This document shows positions 33,986 through 44,024 of a stretch of DNA of 64,000 bases, in pieces. Position numbers and translations under genes: made by a program. The stretch lies in assembly GCA_010093605.1 (NCBI GenBank), contig MU004186.1:761765-825764 (forward strand), given 5' to 3'. The first letter of the stretch is position 1. Each line of letters starts with the position of its first letter. The stretch comes from Lophium mytilinum (lineage: Eukaryota > Ascomycota > Dothideomycetes > Mytilinidiales > Mytilinidiaceae). The notes beneath the pieces were generated by a model. It saw nothing but the letters and a program-made list of their open reading frames with translations. It was not told the origin of the DNA and searched no databases.

Positions 33986-34842
33986 GCATCTCGTCGTGAC
34001 AGAAGTTGAGTGTTTCCCAATTTCACATTATCATAAGCGGAGAAGTTGGGGTGGTATCGGGTCTAATACGATACGGTTCGCTTCCTGTTGGCTTAGCATT
34101 AGCGTTTGAAAAGCGGGCATGGTCGGCCTATGCGAGTGTATCCTTTATGGGGCGAGACTGTCTCTTGTAGCTGGTTGGGTTTGGTGCAATGATAAACGTT
34201 CATGAATAGAAAGGTCACTCTGGAAGCAGAGGCATTTTTTTAAAGTACAGTGCCTTGTCATAGATTTCTGTACACTCCTTTGCCACTCTTTGGCGCTCTT
34301 CAACGTACTAATTGAAACCGGAGGAAGCAGATACACTTCTAATCTCTCTTTGTACATTAAATACACCCTGCTGACACTGTCTGGGGTAGCCTCGCGAGTA
34401 TAATGGTTGTCCAAAATGCCGAATTTATCTCTCATTCGGATTGCCAGAACTACCATGAGGCTCCTCACGCAGCGGCGAACGAGTGTACGGATATCTATGA
34501 CAAGGCATTCCATGTTTTTACTCCGCGTTAACTTGTGACATTCTCCTTCTTTTCGTCTTTCTTTTACAGACCGATGGTTCGTAATGTTCTTCCTCTCCCG
34601 CCTTCCGCCTCTCGTGTACTCTTTTGAGATTCATCTCTTTCTACCAATGGCTCCTCACTTTGCCATGCAATCCGTTATCAGCGCTCCCTTCTCGATAAAA
34701 CTCCGCACCGTTCCGCTGATATCCTCGCTTCCATCCCTTAACTTCACCCTACAACACCTCACCTTACTTCAACTACCTTCCATGACCTCAAACCCTTCCC
34801 TCGACAACCAACGCCATAAGCTTCTTCTTCTTCCACAATCCA
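33986..34842. other. intergenic region containing an inverted-repeat element
   Basis: 857 bases between coronin and the SUMO-like gene. A 257-bp inverted-repeat unit occupies 34251-34507 (listed separately). The last 300 bases are pyrimidine-rich and probably hold the promoter and leader of the next gene. Confidence 0.5.
34251..34507. repeat. 257-bp sequence bounded by 27-bp inverted repeats
   Basis: The left arm at 34251-34277 begins TGCCTTGTCATAGAT and ends GTACACTC. The right arm at 34481-34507 is its reverse complement, with two mismatches in 27. The interior shows no gene and no resemblance to the 203-bp family. It may be a MITE or a remnant of a larger DNA transposon; a single copy was seen in the window. 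Confidence 0.55.
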
Positions 34843-36285
34843 ATGCGGTTCGTCGGGAGTCGCGATCCTGAATCCAACAGCATGGCTAACCCGCTTCATC
34901 AGACTACGACAGCAGCTCCAGCTGAAAAGAGCGAAAACGAGCCGGACGGCATGACGCCTGCGCAAACGGCCGAACAGACATTGATACAGGCAGCTGAAGC
35001 TAGTAAGAGCTTCGTACCGAACATGCTAGGTTATATCGCTCAACCGCAGAATCAGCAGCGCGACTCTATGGGCTTGGATAGCACTGAAGCAGGGCCAGGA
35101 AAAGAGATTGAGCAAGTCGACCTGAGCTCGGGTCTCGGAGGCCAGGAGACAGAAATTCAAGAACTTCCCAAGCAAGCTCCGCATTCGGACTACCGCGCGA
35201 CAGTCGAAGATGCTGAAGATGAGGACGACAGTATCATTGCGAATCCGAGTAGTGGTGGTTGGTCAATGGCCCAATCAGTCTGCGAGCAAGCTCGACTCCG
35301 TCGTGAACTACAAGCCCGAGTCGAAGACGCAGAAGATGACGATGGGAGCAGTGCTAGCTCCGCAAACTCTACCGGTATCGATGGCCCACTCATTCGCCCT
35401 GTTGACGAAGTCATGGATGACGGCTTCGACAAGTTTGGTATGGCTAAAGAACCCATCACTGGACGCACCGGCCGCAATGTCGCCTCGCTGTTCACGACCC
35501 CCAATCCAGAAAACCATCTTACCAAGCCCACAGCTCATCACCAGGCCAAGAAGCAGCGCACCAAGCTCTCCTATCGCCATCCACAGGTCGAAGACAACAT
35601 GAGCTATGAAGAAGAGGATATCTCCAAGTGCTTGCAGTCCCAGAACATCAAATCCCAGCCCGAGGCACAAGAGCAAGGCCACAAACAAGTGCTCCAGGAG
35701 ACTGACCAGCAATGCGAGCCCATCCGTCGAAGCATTGAGCCTACCTCCGCCCCGTTCGTCTACCAGAAGCCGCCGGCGACTCCATCCCGTCGCCAACAAT
35801 ACCAGTCGTTGCAGGCGTCCCTCCACCTGAAGCCCACCGCCCCTGGCTCACGCAAGCGTACGCATGACTCAAATCCCACGAACGCAGACCAAGCCTACGG
35901 ATCCAGTCCCCCGACTGCCCACGGTTTGGCGAAGTCCCAGTCATCGTCCAGCTTCAAACCTTCCCTGCTGTCGCGTCCGGTCTTGCAACCGCGCTCCAGG
36001 ATTCCCGCGACGCCCTTGCCCCACCCACCAGCCTCGAAGCACGACAGAGTACAGGTCGTGGTCCGCGGTCCAGACGGCAGCGAGCTGACCTACAACATCA
36101 AGCGCAAGACGCCAATGCGGAAGCTGATGGAGCAGTTCCGCAAGCAGAAGGGCCTGAGCGACGGGGTGGTGTTCAATTTCGAGGGCACCCGCGTGACGGA
36201 GGAGGATACGGCGGAGAGTCTGGAGATTGAGGAAGATGGGGAGGTTATCCAGGTCTTTATGATTGCGATTGGTGGAGGCGATTGA
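34843..36285 (+). CDS. protein with C-terminal SUMO-like (Rad60-SLD) domain
   Basis: Single exon, 480 aa; an in-frame ATG at 34882 has the better start context and may be the true start. The first 390 residues are disordered, with acidic clusters (VEDAEDEDDS, RVEDAEDDDG) and many Gln/Ser/Pro residues. The last 80 residues form a ubiquitin-like domain: VQVVVRGPDGSELTYNIKRK, then MRKLMEQFRKQKGLSD, VVFNFEGTRVTEEDTAESL and EDGEVIQVFMIAIGGGD. This is the SUMO/Rad60-SLD pattern. Rad60/Esc2 proteins act in replication-linked repair and usually have two such domains; only one is seen here. A terminal GGG-D gives it an apparent di-glycine, as in SUMO precursors. Whether it is conjugated is unknown. 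Confidence 0.72.
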   Translation: MRFVGSRDPESNSMANPLHQTTTAAPAEKSENEPDGMTPAQTAEQTLIQAAEASKSFVPNMLGYIAQPQNQQRDSMGLDSTEAGPGKEIEQVDLSSGLGGQETEIQELPKQAPHSDYRATVEDAEDEDDSIIANPSSGGWSMAQSVCEQARLRRELQARVEDAEDDDGSSASSANSTGIDGPLIRPVDEVMDDGFDKFGMAKEPITGRTGRNVASLFTTPNPENHLTKPTAHHQAKKQRTKLSYRHPQVEDNMSYEEEDISKCLQSQNIKSQPEAQEQGHKQVLQETDQQCEPIRRSIEPTSAPFVYQKPPATPSRRQQYQSLQASLHLKPTAPGSRKRTHDSNPTNADQAYGSSPPTAHGLAKSQSSSSFKPSLLSRPVLQPRSRIPATPLPHPPASKHDRVQVVVRGPDGSELTYNIKRKTPMRKLMEQFRKQKGLSDGVVFNFEGTRVTEEDTAESLEIEEDGEVIQVFMIAIGGGD

Positions 36286-36651
36286 GGGGTGGGGAGGGTG
36301 GTGGCGACTCAAGGGTATGTTGCAGCATCTTTTCTGGATGGTTGTGATTGAAGGGTCTATTGGCTGGAGGAGAGAGGGTTTGGGCTATTTCTCTTTCGTT
36401 TGTCGAGGCTATTTCTTAGTCGTGAGGACACTGTGAGTAGCTTCACATAGCCTTGATAAGTTATCATTTCTCATCACTTTTAAGCATGATTTGAAGGCAG
36501 TGAGCTTTCATATGCTCCTTTTTCAGGCATTCGGTATGCGTCTCGACGCGAGGTAGTCTAAAATGAGCACATCACCCTCAACACTGATCTAACCCTTCGT
36601 GATGTTGTAAAAACCATTGCAGAACTCCAGAACCAAAACAGTACAGCACTA
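36286..36651. other. AT-rich gap leading into the repeat array
   Basis: 366 bases downstream of the SUMO-like gene with rising AT content and no gene. A short stretch at about 36640-36651 resembles the sequence before the second repeat copy, so the array may begin slightly earlier than listed. Confidence 0.4.
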
Positions 36652-37402
36652 GACCAGAAAGCTAGGCATGCAGATCCGTTACTGTTTAGCTTCAGCTTTT
36701 GCTCACTCAACACCACTGTAGGGAGTAGCCTGGCTGCTGAGCAGCTAAATAGTCAAGAAGCAGTCTAATATGCACTGCTTGAAACTTGATATAGGAAAAA
36801 ACCGTGCAGTACTAGGCCATAAGTCTGGGCACACAGATTAATTACCATTTAGATCCATCTTGCTTACTTGATACCACAGTAAGGAGTAGCCCAGCTAATT
36901 AATAGAAGGTGGGTTAAGTAGCAGTCTGATCTGCAGTGCTTGGAATTTAATATCGCGGCTAGAGGTTTATAACCTTATAGGGGGACCCCAAGCAGTGGTG
37001 AAATAGTGTACTCAGACTTCTAGCTTAACGCTGATTACTGGACTATAAGTCTAAGCACACATTCTAGCACTATTTAGTTCTAATGTTGATTACTTGATTT
37101 TACTGTAGGGGGTACCCTGGCTACTTGGTAGGTAGTAAGCTAAGAGGTTGTCTAATTTGCACTGCTTAGATTAAGGCACTTGTAGAGATAGACCATAAAT
37201 CTAGATACACGGATTCATTACTGCTTGGCTTCAATCTTGCTCACTTAACATCACTGTAGGGGGTAGCTTGGCTGCTGAACAGCCAATCAGTCCAGAGGCA
37301 GTCCAAACTACACCGCTTGAAACTCAACATCGGCCTCGAATCTTCAAGATCCTGTCAAGGTACCCCAAACAGTGGTATATGGGTGTATACATGCTTATAG
37401 CC
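36652..37402. repeat. array of four decayed copies of the 203-bp inverted-repeat element
   Basis: Copies lie at about 36652-36793 (truncated), 36815-37024 (both ends), 37040-37176 (truncated) and 37191-37402 (both ends), all in the same orientation. The left-end word of the intact copy, GGCCACAAGTCTGGGCACAC, becomes GGCCATAAGTCTGGGCACAC in copy 2 and GACCATAAATCTAGATACAC in copy 4. The changes are transitions, several turning CA into TA. The body words CAAGAGGCAGTCTAATCTGC and CCCCAAGCAGTGG are also traceable. Copies 2 and 4 are 210-212 bp. TA precedes the left end of copies 2 and 4. This is the picture expected after RIP on a clustered repeat. Confidence 0.75.
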
Positions 37403-37496
37403 AGTCACTGTATCACACACTACGCGCATCCCCAACTCCTTCCACCACCCTAACCCTCCACCCAACGTTCTCCTCTACTCTACCCACCTCCCAAGC

Positions 37497-38666
37497 CTAC
37501 AATTCCCGCGGCCTCTCACACCCACACTCCACCCCTTTCCCCTCCCACATCCGCTTCACCTCCCCCGGCACCTCCCGCCAATGCTCCTCCCCCTCTTCCA
37601 CCCTCCACCCCCCTCCTGTCTGCCACCCCAAATCCCGCCGCGGAAACACCTCCTCCCCCAAATGCATATTCCTAAAATTCTTCCACACCTCAATGCGAAC
37701 CTGCCGCCGATTCCGCCCTTCCTCGCTAACCTCGATCAGGAAATCCGTGTCGCAGTACGCGCACCCGTAGAGCTGCGCCGGGCAGCACGTGTAGAGCTCC
37801 GCGCTGGGGCGCTTACTGGGGTAATAGGGCCAGATGGGGTTTTCCCTGGGGTGTGCGGCGATAAAGGGGGATAGTGGCGCGTGGGCATATGCGCCGTTTG
37901 GGAGTTTTGGGACGCGGGAGGGGACGAGGAGGCGGGTTTGGACGAGGGCGTCGTGGGAGCAGAGGAGGAAGGGGGTGCATCGGAAGATAGTGGGGTGGGC
38001 GAGGTGGTGAAGGTATGGGATGCGCCAGATGAGGTGGAAGACGCCGTGCCAGAGGAGGTGGCAGGAGGAGATGGTCGCGCTGGTGCGGGAGGCGAGGGTT
38101 AGGCGGTGGCTGCGGTAGGGGTTGGAGGTGGTGTAGCAGTCCAGGATGGAGGGGCACAGGCCGGTTTTGGGGTTGAGGTGGTGGCTGCGGATGCTGAGGA
38201 GGGAGGAGAGGGGGATGCGGAGGAGGAGGTAGGGGTGGTGGAGGCCGATGGAGATTCTAAGGTCGGAGAAGCTTTGAGGTGCGAGGTGAGTGATACGTTT
38301 ATGGTGGAGGATTTGGCAATTTGCGCAGTGCTAGTACTCTTGGTGGTCTTTTTGGAGGAGGATGAGGAAGTCGTTCTTGGGGGTGGTTGAAGCCGTGAGG
38401 GTTGCACCGGCTACGATCCTGGCCTGGCGGGTTTGCTTCTTCAAGGACTCGCAGACTGTGATACTCAGGCACTCGTATGTATAGCGACTAGTGAGTGCGA
38501 AACATACGGCGTTAGAGGGGGGTAGAAAGGATGCAATTTTATCGATAAGTTCGACAGGGAGCTCCAGGATTTTGGCCAGGGAGGTTCCATTTCGAAAGCT
38601 TCTTGGTAAACATTGACTTCCAAGCTCTTGCAATCACTCCTTTCTACTTCGGAAGATTGTGGACAT
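37497..38666 (-). pseudogene. broken F-box-like gene
   Basis: The frame from about 38633 has an F-box-like start (SLAKILELPVELIDKIASFL, then SNAVCFALTSRYTYECL). It meets a TAG at 38333-38331 and continues in the same frame with conserved-looking sequence to a stop at 37497. The part after the stop has HCANCQILHHKR (CxxC, as in fungal F-box proteins of this type), LRISIGLHHPYLLLRIP and, near the end, CPAQLYGCAYCDTDFLIEV. The only upstream in-frame ATG (38666-38664) is cut off by TGA at 38636-38634, although a missed upstream exon could explain that one. Both stops are one transition away from a sense codon. The gene is beside the RIP-decayed array, so leakage of RIP is a plausible cause. Confidence 0.65.
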
Positions 38667-39254
38667 CGTATCGAGGCCAGTGACGACGTGTATTCCGAGC
38701 CATGATTTGAGAATTTGGAAAAGTTAAGATGAATCGAAGACGTATTGAAAAGAATGATACGGATGAGTGCTACCCATTAGATCATCTTGAACCCAAGATC
38801 GCTGAAAAGAACTAATAGGCTGCGTCAAGTACTCTGACAGCGTAGTATAGATGGTTTCCGTACAAGCCGTACAGATAAGGCTGATGAGAAGCAAGAGGCT
38901 TCACCACCGAATAATTTAATCACAATGGCAGCTAAACCTTTCCCAAATTTCGTTGGACTACCATCAGAGAAGTGGTCAGCTCAACGGAGAGATGTAGAAG
39001 AGCAGAGTGTCAGCGCGGGTCAGCAGCGTTCTTCACCTTTGTACGTATGTGGGATAAGGTGACCTCGCTGGCCCAGCCTCGCTGTTCTTGCTCGACCCCA
39101 CGTTCGTCGTGATCGTCGCTGCAGCCAATCGATCACCCAACCACCTCCCACCGCTGCTTGAACCTTTTTATATTCCGTGGCAGATGCCCGCCAGCAACCA
39201 CATCCTCCACCAAACCTCACAGACTGTTTGGACAGTCCGGGCAACATTCTCACC
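38667..39254. promoter_or_regulatory. divergent gap upstream of SDS22
   Basis: 588 bases between the broken F-box-like gene (-) and SDS22 (+). It should hold the SDS22 promoter. No other feature seen. Confidence 0.4.
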
Positions 39255-40643
39255 ATGACCGACGGCAATCCGACCCCGCTTCACGTCGAGTTGCCCCCCA
39301 CCAGCACCAACGGTGACGGCCCCTCCGAACCTGGCCGTACCACGCCGAAGGATAGCAAGGGCTGGGATGGGAAGCTGAGGATAGAACGACATCCTGTCAT
39401 CACGAATCCGGAGGCCTTGAGCGATCCCGAATACTCGGACGAAGATGCCCCGCCTGTGGAGCAGATCAACGCCGACGAGGGTGGGTTGAAGAAGTCTAGC
39501 TTGATAATTTACAATGGAGCTGACTCTGGGTCCTATAGATCTTTTGGACGATGTAGAAGAGGATGAGGAGGTTAGTAGCTCACATCCTTTAGGCAGTGAG
39601 GCGCAGAGACTAACTGGGTTGTAGGATATCAACCTCGTGCATTTCAGAATCTCAAGTATACCAGCACTACGACTCGAGCGGTTCAAGAAGATAGTGGTAC
39701 GTCGTGCGAAGAATCTAGCACTATCAAATACTGACAATTTCCTCGCCAGCGTCTCTGCCTCCGCCAAAACCAAATATCTGTTATCGACCTACCCGACACG
39801 GTCTCATCGACTCTTCAAGAGATCGACCTCTACGATAATCTGATCTCGCACATCAAAGGTCTCGACAACCTTCACGCTCTCACCTCGCTCGATCTTTCTT
39901 TCAACAAGATCAAGCACATCAAGCGTGTCAACCACCTCACCAAGCTCAAGGATCTATACTTCGTGCAGAACAAGATCGGAGCCATAGAAGGCCTAGATGG
40001 ACTGGAAAACCTGCGTATGCTAGAGCTAGGAGCAAACAGGATACGGGTACATCTACCTCCACACAAAAAAAAGCACAGCATACTAACGCGTCGCCAGGTC
40101 ATCGAGAATCTCGAAACCCTCACCGCACTTGAAGAGCTCTGGTTAGGCAAGAACAAGATCACAGAGATCAAAGTACGATAATTCCCACCTACTTCGGAGG
40201 ACACATGCTAACCAAACCGCAAGGGTGTCGACACCCTCACCAACCTCAAAATCCTCTCCATCCAATCCAACCGCCTAACCGCCATATCCGGCATCTCCGC
40301 CCTCACCAACCTCGAGGAACTGCACATCTCCCACAACGCCCTCGCCTCCCTCTCCGGCGTCGAGAAGAACACAAATCTCCGCGTCATCGACATCAGCAAC
40401 AACCCCATCAAATCCCTCGCCGGCCTGTCCCCCTTGTCCCACCTCGAGGAACTTTGGGCGAGCTACTGCCAAATCCACGACTTCTCGGAAGTCGAGGCAG
40501 AGCTGGCGGACAAAGACGAGCTGGAGACGGTGTATTTCGAAGGGAACCCGCTACAGCTTCGGCAGCCGGCGCTGTACCGGAACAAGGTAAAGCTGGCGCT
40601 GCCGCGGATCAAGCAGATCGATGCTACATTCGTGCATCTATAA
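39255..40643 (+). CDS. SDS22: Sds22, leucine-rich-repeat regulatory subunit of protein phosphatase 1
   Basis: Six exons (39255-39480, 39539-39570, 39625-39696, 39750-40046, 40098-40172, 40224-40643) give 373 aa. An acidic N-terminus of about 90 residues precedes ten or so 22-residue SDS22-type leucine-rich repeats, such as LTSLDLSFNKIKHIKRVNHL, LKDLYFVQNKIGAIEGLDGL and LEELWLGKNKITEIKGVDTL. It ends with an LRR cap (NPLQLRQPALYRNKVKLALPRIKQIDATFV). Sds22 binds the PP1 catalytic subunit, mainly in the nucleus, and is needed for PP1 maturation and the metaphase-anaphase transition. Length and repeat count suit the family. Introns fall at repeat boundaries and all keep phase. An upstream in-frame GTG region at 39177 is not needed. 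Confidence 0.93.
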
Positions 40644-40827
40644 TGGTTCTTTTGCAATTGGGCTAGATTGTGGCAAAGCATGGATATAGCGGGTTCTTGC
40701 ATTTGATAGGCGCTAGGCAGGGCGTATATAGCTGATATCCAAAATCTCAATATTTTCTCTGATATCAGGCTCTCAAAGCTGTCCGGGTATAGCTACGCAA
40801 CGATCAAACTGTACATGCGCAAGCTGG
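40644..40827. other. short convergent 3' gap
   Basis: 184 bases between the stops of SDS22 (+) and PEX8 (-). No feature beyond the two transcript ends. Confidence 0.4.
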
Positions 40828-43302
40828 TTAAAGCTTGCTCTCCCTCGCCGCCGTTTCGACCGGCAACGCGCCGCTCATCACGTGCTCGCTCTCCCGCCCG
40901 AACAACACGGCTTCCCGTCCGCCCCTGGTGCCCCACCACGCGACTGCAGCACTGCTCCGCTCCGGGTCCATTTCGCCTGAGATCAACACTTCCCAGAAGC
41001 GGCCTTTGACTACTTCTCGCATCGCGTCGTCGTCGATTAGATTGACCAGATCAGCGCAAAGCGGCAGCCACTCCTCCAGTAACGGAACCGGGAGGTAGGG
41101 CAATGCGTCCAAAAGCGTTAATACGAGGACGGCCTGCTCCGACAGCGGAGGTGGAGGCGCGTCCGAGCCTGCGAGCGCCAGCTGCACAGAGTCGGGCGCG
41201 AGAGCGGCGGTAGGGGCGTGCAGCGCGCGGTGGTGGACGAGCTCGAGCAAGGTCGCGGGGAGGTCTGGCTGGGTAGCTGAAAGGGCCGACGGAGGCGCAG
41301 TGACGCGGAGGAGGGTCCTGAAGGCTAGGCGGAACTGGCGCGGCGAGAGGTCGTCTGGGAAGACCTTGAAAAGAGCGTCGATGTAGAAGGGGAGGTGTTT
41401 CGCAGTGATTTCGGCGGATTGGGGAGCCGAAAGCACGGCAAGGATGACGCTGTGGGCTGCTTCGAAGATGGGAAGCATGTTGTGGTTGCCGCCGGCTGCA
41501 AGGTAGGGGACTGCGGATGCAACGAGGAGATCCTCGTTCGTTGCGGGGGAGAGGACGAGGGTGAAGTGCTCGGCGGTATTGAGGAAATAGAGGTCTAGAG
41601 TACGGTCGAGGGGATGGCCGGGGATGTTTCCTAGTTGAGGAGGGGCGATCGATTTCAGGAACGCGTCGGATTGAATAGGGTAGTGGGTCAAAATATCTAT
41701 GGCGGTGAGATACACAAAGGTGTGTTGGCTGAAGGAGGCGGGCCCTAGGCGGTTGGATATGAAGTATAGATGGCGTAAGGTGTGCAGCGTTTGTGTGGCA
41801 AGCACAGGTGCCACTAGAGCTTGTTAACGGTGGACTAGAATAAAAAATGTGAGATAATGAAACATTCTCAAACTTACCTCCATCAGCGGCGAGAATGCGA
41901 TCGCTGAGGATGCGGCCCAACACACCGCGGAGAACGATGGTCGTAGCAAACAAAGCGGCCTTCAAAAGCTTCCATAAAACGGGTAAAGTGGTTCGTAGTG
42001 CTTCTTCTTCAAGAAATAGCGCCTCCTCTGAAACGTCAATCTCAGATAACTTGTTTTGTCGCCACTGCGTTGTAAGAGCTCTGGAGAAGCCTGCCAGGTC
42101 ATCGACCATGGTCTGAATAAGCCATGGATCTCTAATGTTCTCAACAGCATGCGCCATCAATCGGGATAGCGGGCCCATTGAGGCCACCAGTGGACGTGAG
42201 ACAATACTCTCGACTTGCTTGAAAGATGACGAGTGTGCCTTTTGTCGTATTAGCAATCGAAAAAACGAGTAGATAGGAGTCACTTACAGGCCAGTTAAAT
42301 TTCTTTCCTGCTACCTCCACAACGTCAAGGTCAATCCCGCCTAAGAAATAGGCGGACTGAAAGCCTTCACTAGAAAAGAAAGTGGTTCCGAGAAGGACCG
42401 GGAGTAAGAGCTGTGCCCGTCAGTATCGTTCAATGGAGTGATAGCAGCATACCACACTCACGTCATAATCTAGCCCTGTCCTTTCAAAATCAGAAAGACA
42501 GCCGAAACTATGGTTCAAAACCAGAGCCACCGTCTGACCCCCAAGTCCATCCGCATCACCACTTTCTCGTACCTCGACCAGGGCCAGATTGGTAGCTTTT
42601 ACAAGTGCACTTTCCAGCCTCTTTCTTAGCCCGGCGGCCCATTCCACGTCTATCCCCTGCTCTTCTTGACTTCCCATACCGATCAGGAGGCCTCCCAGTA
42701 CCAACAGGTGCGTCCATCGAGCACTTCTGTCATCGGCACCACTGACAATTGCCCGAGCCCAAGCATCGATTGAGAGGCCTCCACCGATCGGCGGTTGTCC
42801 AGGATGAAGAAGGGGCGCGGGGTGCTCCCGTACAGCATTATGGTGCGTTATGAGTGTAGTGATTGAAGAGTGGAAGACGCCGAGGAGGCGGAGTGAAGTG
42901 CGGAGCCCATCTGGGCGTTCCCAGAATGCGGGGGCTGTGAGGAGATGTGACGTAAGGAGGGAGAGATTATGAGGGTTCGACAGCGTTGTTAGGAGGGATG
43001 CTGCGGTTGCGAGGAGGCTGTAGTTGATTAGTATGAGCGCGATAAAAGTAGCAATGCCCCATTCCGCATCTGTGCACAGAGAATCTGTCACTGCTCGAAG
43101 TGCTTAGTAGAGTCGTCAAGGCTTCGGCCGGCATATTGAACATCTCGTACACTCTTCGAAGCACCACAAGCAGTCGCAGAACAAGGTACACCGGACTACG
43201 AAGAGGTACTGTGTAGGGAAGTAGCTACCGAGGTGTATCTTGCTGATCTGTGTATGTCTGGAGCGAGCGCAAGAGCGTGCTCAACAGGCGATCTGCTGGC
43301 AT
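40828..43302 (-). CDS. PEX8: peroxisome import factor Pex8, with an apparent frameshift
   Basis: Five exons fit (43302-43229, 43017-42462, 42411-42288, 42238-41878 and 41813-40828), about 700 codons. The protein ends ARESKL, a PTS1 peroxisomal targeting signal. With the start MPADRLLSTLLRSLQTYTD and the helical body this matches fungal Pex8, the intraperoxisomal factor that links the docking and RING complexes of the import machine. In exon 3, LLLPVLLGTTFFSSEG reads in the expected frame after intron 2, but FQSAYFLGGIDLDV follows only in the next frame. The switch is at the four-A run 42360-42363 (four T on the coding strand). No intron of normal size can absorb it. It is a real frameshift or a sequence error; the alternative frame of exon 3 is also open, so mis-splicing of my model cannot be fully excluded. 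Confidence 0.78.
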
Positions 43303-43495
43303 TATCGGGTATGTATTCGGGCCACAGGTAAGGGCCCAGGCATGGACAACGTGGTTGTTAGGGATGGAATGGCGCTGAGCGTGGTGTTGATGAAGTCGCG
43401 CGCCAAAGCCGAGGCACGGCCGCACGTTCTTCCACTCGCAAGCCTCACGTCACTCTCGAAACACCATTTCACGGACCAAGAGCAATCGCGATGCA
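43303..43495. promoter_or_regulatory. compact divergent promoter (193 bp)
   Basis: Shared upstream region of PEX8 (-) and the TMEM170 gene (+). Confidence 0.5.
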
Positions 43496-44024
43496 ATGAG
43501 GTATGTCCGTCTTCGATTTCAAGTCCATAATGCTCTTCTGACTCATATTAGCTTCATCCAACGCGTCTCTTCGCAGGCGCCCACCGACTACACCACTCCA
43601 CCCTGGCCATCTCTTTACTGGCCCATCCCTTTACTTGGCCCGCAATCCTACTACCTATACCATCCGAGTGACATCTGGCGCTTCACGATCATTTGGACCC
43701 TCCTCCTCTATGCAGCCATTCATTTCGTTGTCGCGGGATGGGCGACCACTATACAGCTGCGAAACTGGAAAGTCGCCTGGATTATACCCCCCATTTATGC
43801 CATCATTGGAGGTATCGAAGGCATTGTTGCCGGTAGTGTTGTCGGAGGACTGTAAGATGAATAATGTGACGCTGAAGCCCTGGCAACACTGACAGGAACT
43901 CAGGCTGGGAGGCGTCTACAATGCCGGATATTACAGAGTGTCTACTTGGATACCGTTCATCTGGGCCCTGATCAATGCATTGGTTCTGATCCTGTCCTCC
44001 TTTGCGATCCAAGGCGGCCTTTGA
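43496..44024 (+). CDS. TMEM170-family integral membrane protein
   Basis: Three exons (43496-43500, 43552-43851 and 43904-44024) give 141 aa. The first exon contributes only five coding bases (ATG AG); splicing gives MSFIQRVSSQAPTDY. The remainder matches TMEM170 proteins: DIWRFTIIWTLLLYAAIHF, RNWKVAWIIPPIYAI, GIEGIVAGSVVGGLLGGVYN and STWIPFIWALINALVLILSS. Three to four membrane helices are expected. TMEM170A in animals shapes the endoplasmic reticulum and nuclear envelope; the fungal role is undefined. The frame would otherwise open with an unrelated leader read through intron 1. Length is normal for the family. Confidence 0.88.

Noticed and set aside
34145-34513. 122-codon open frame on the minus strand
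   Set aside because: It lies largely across the inverted-repeat element at 34251-34507 and resembles no transposase or known protein.
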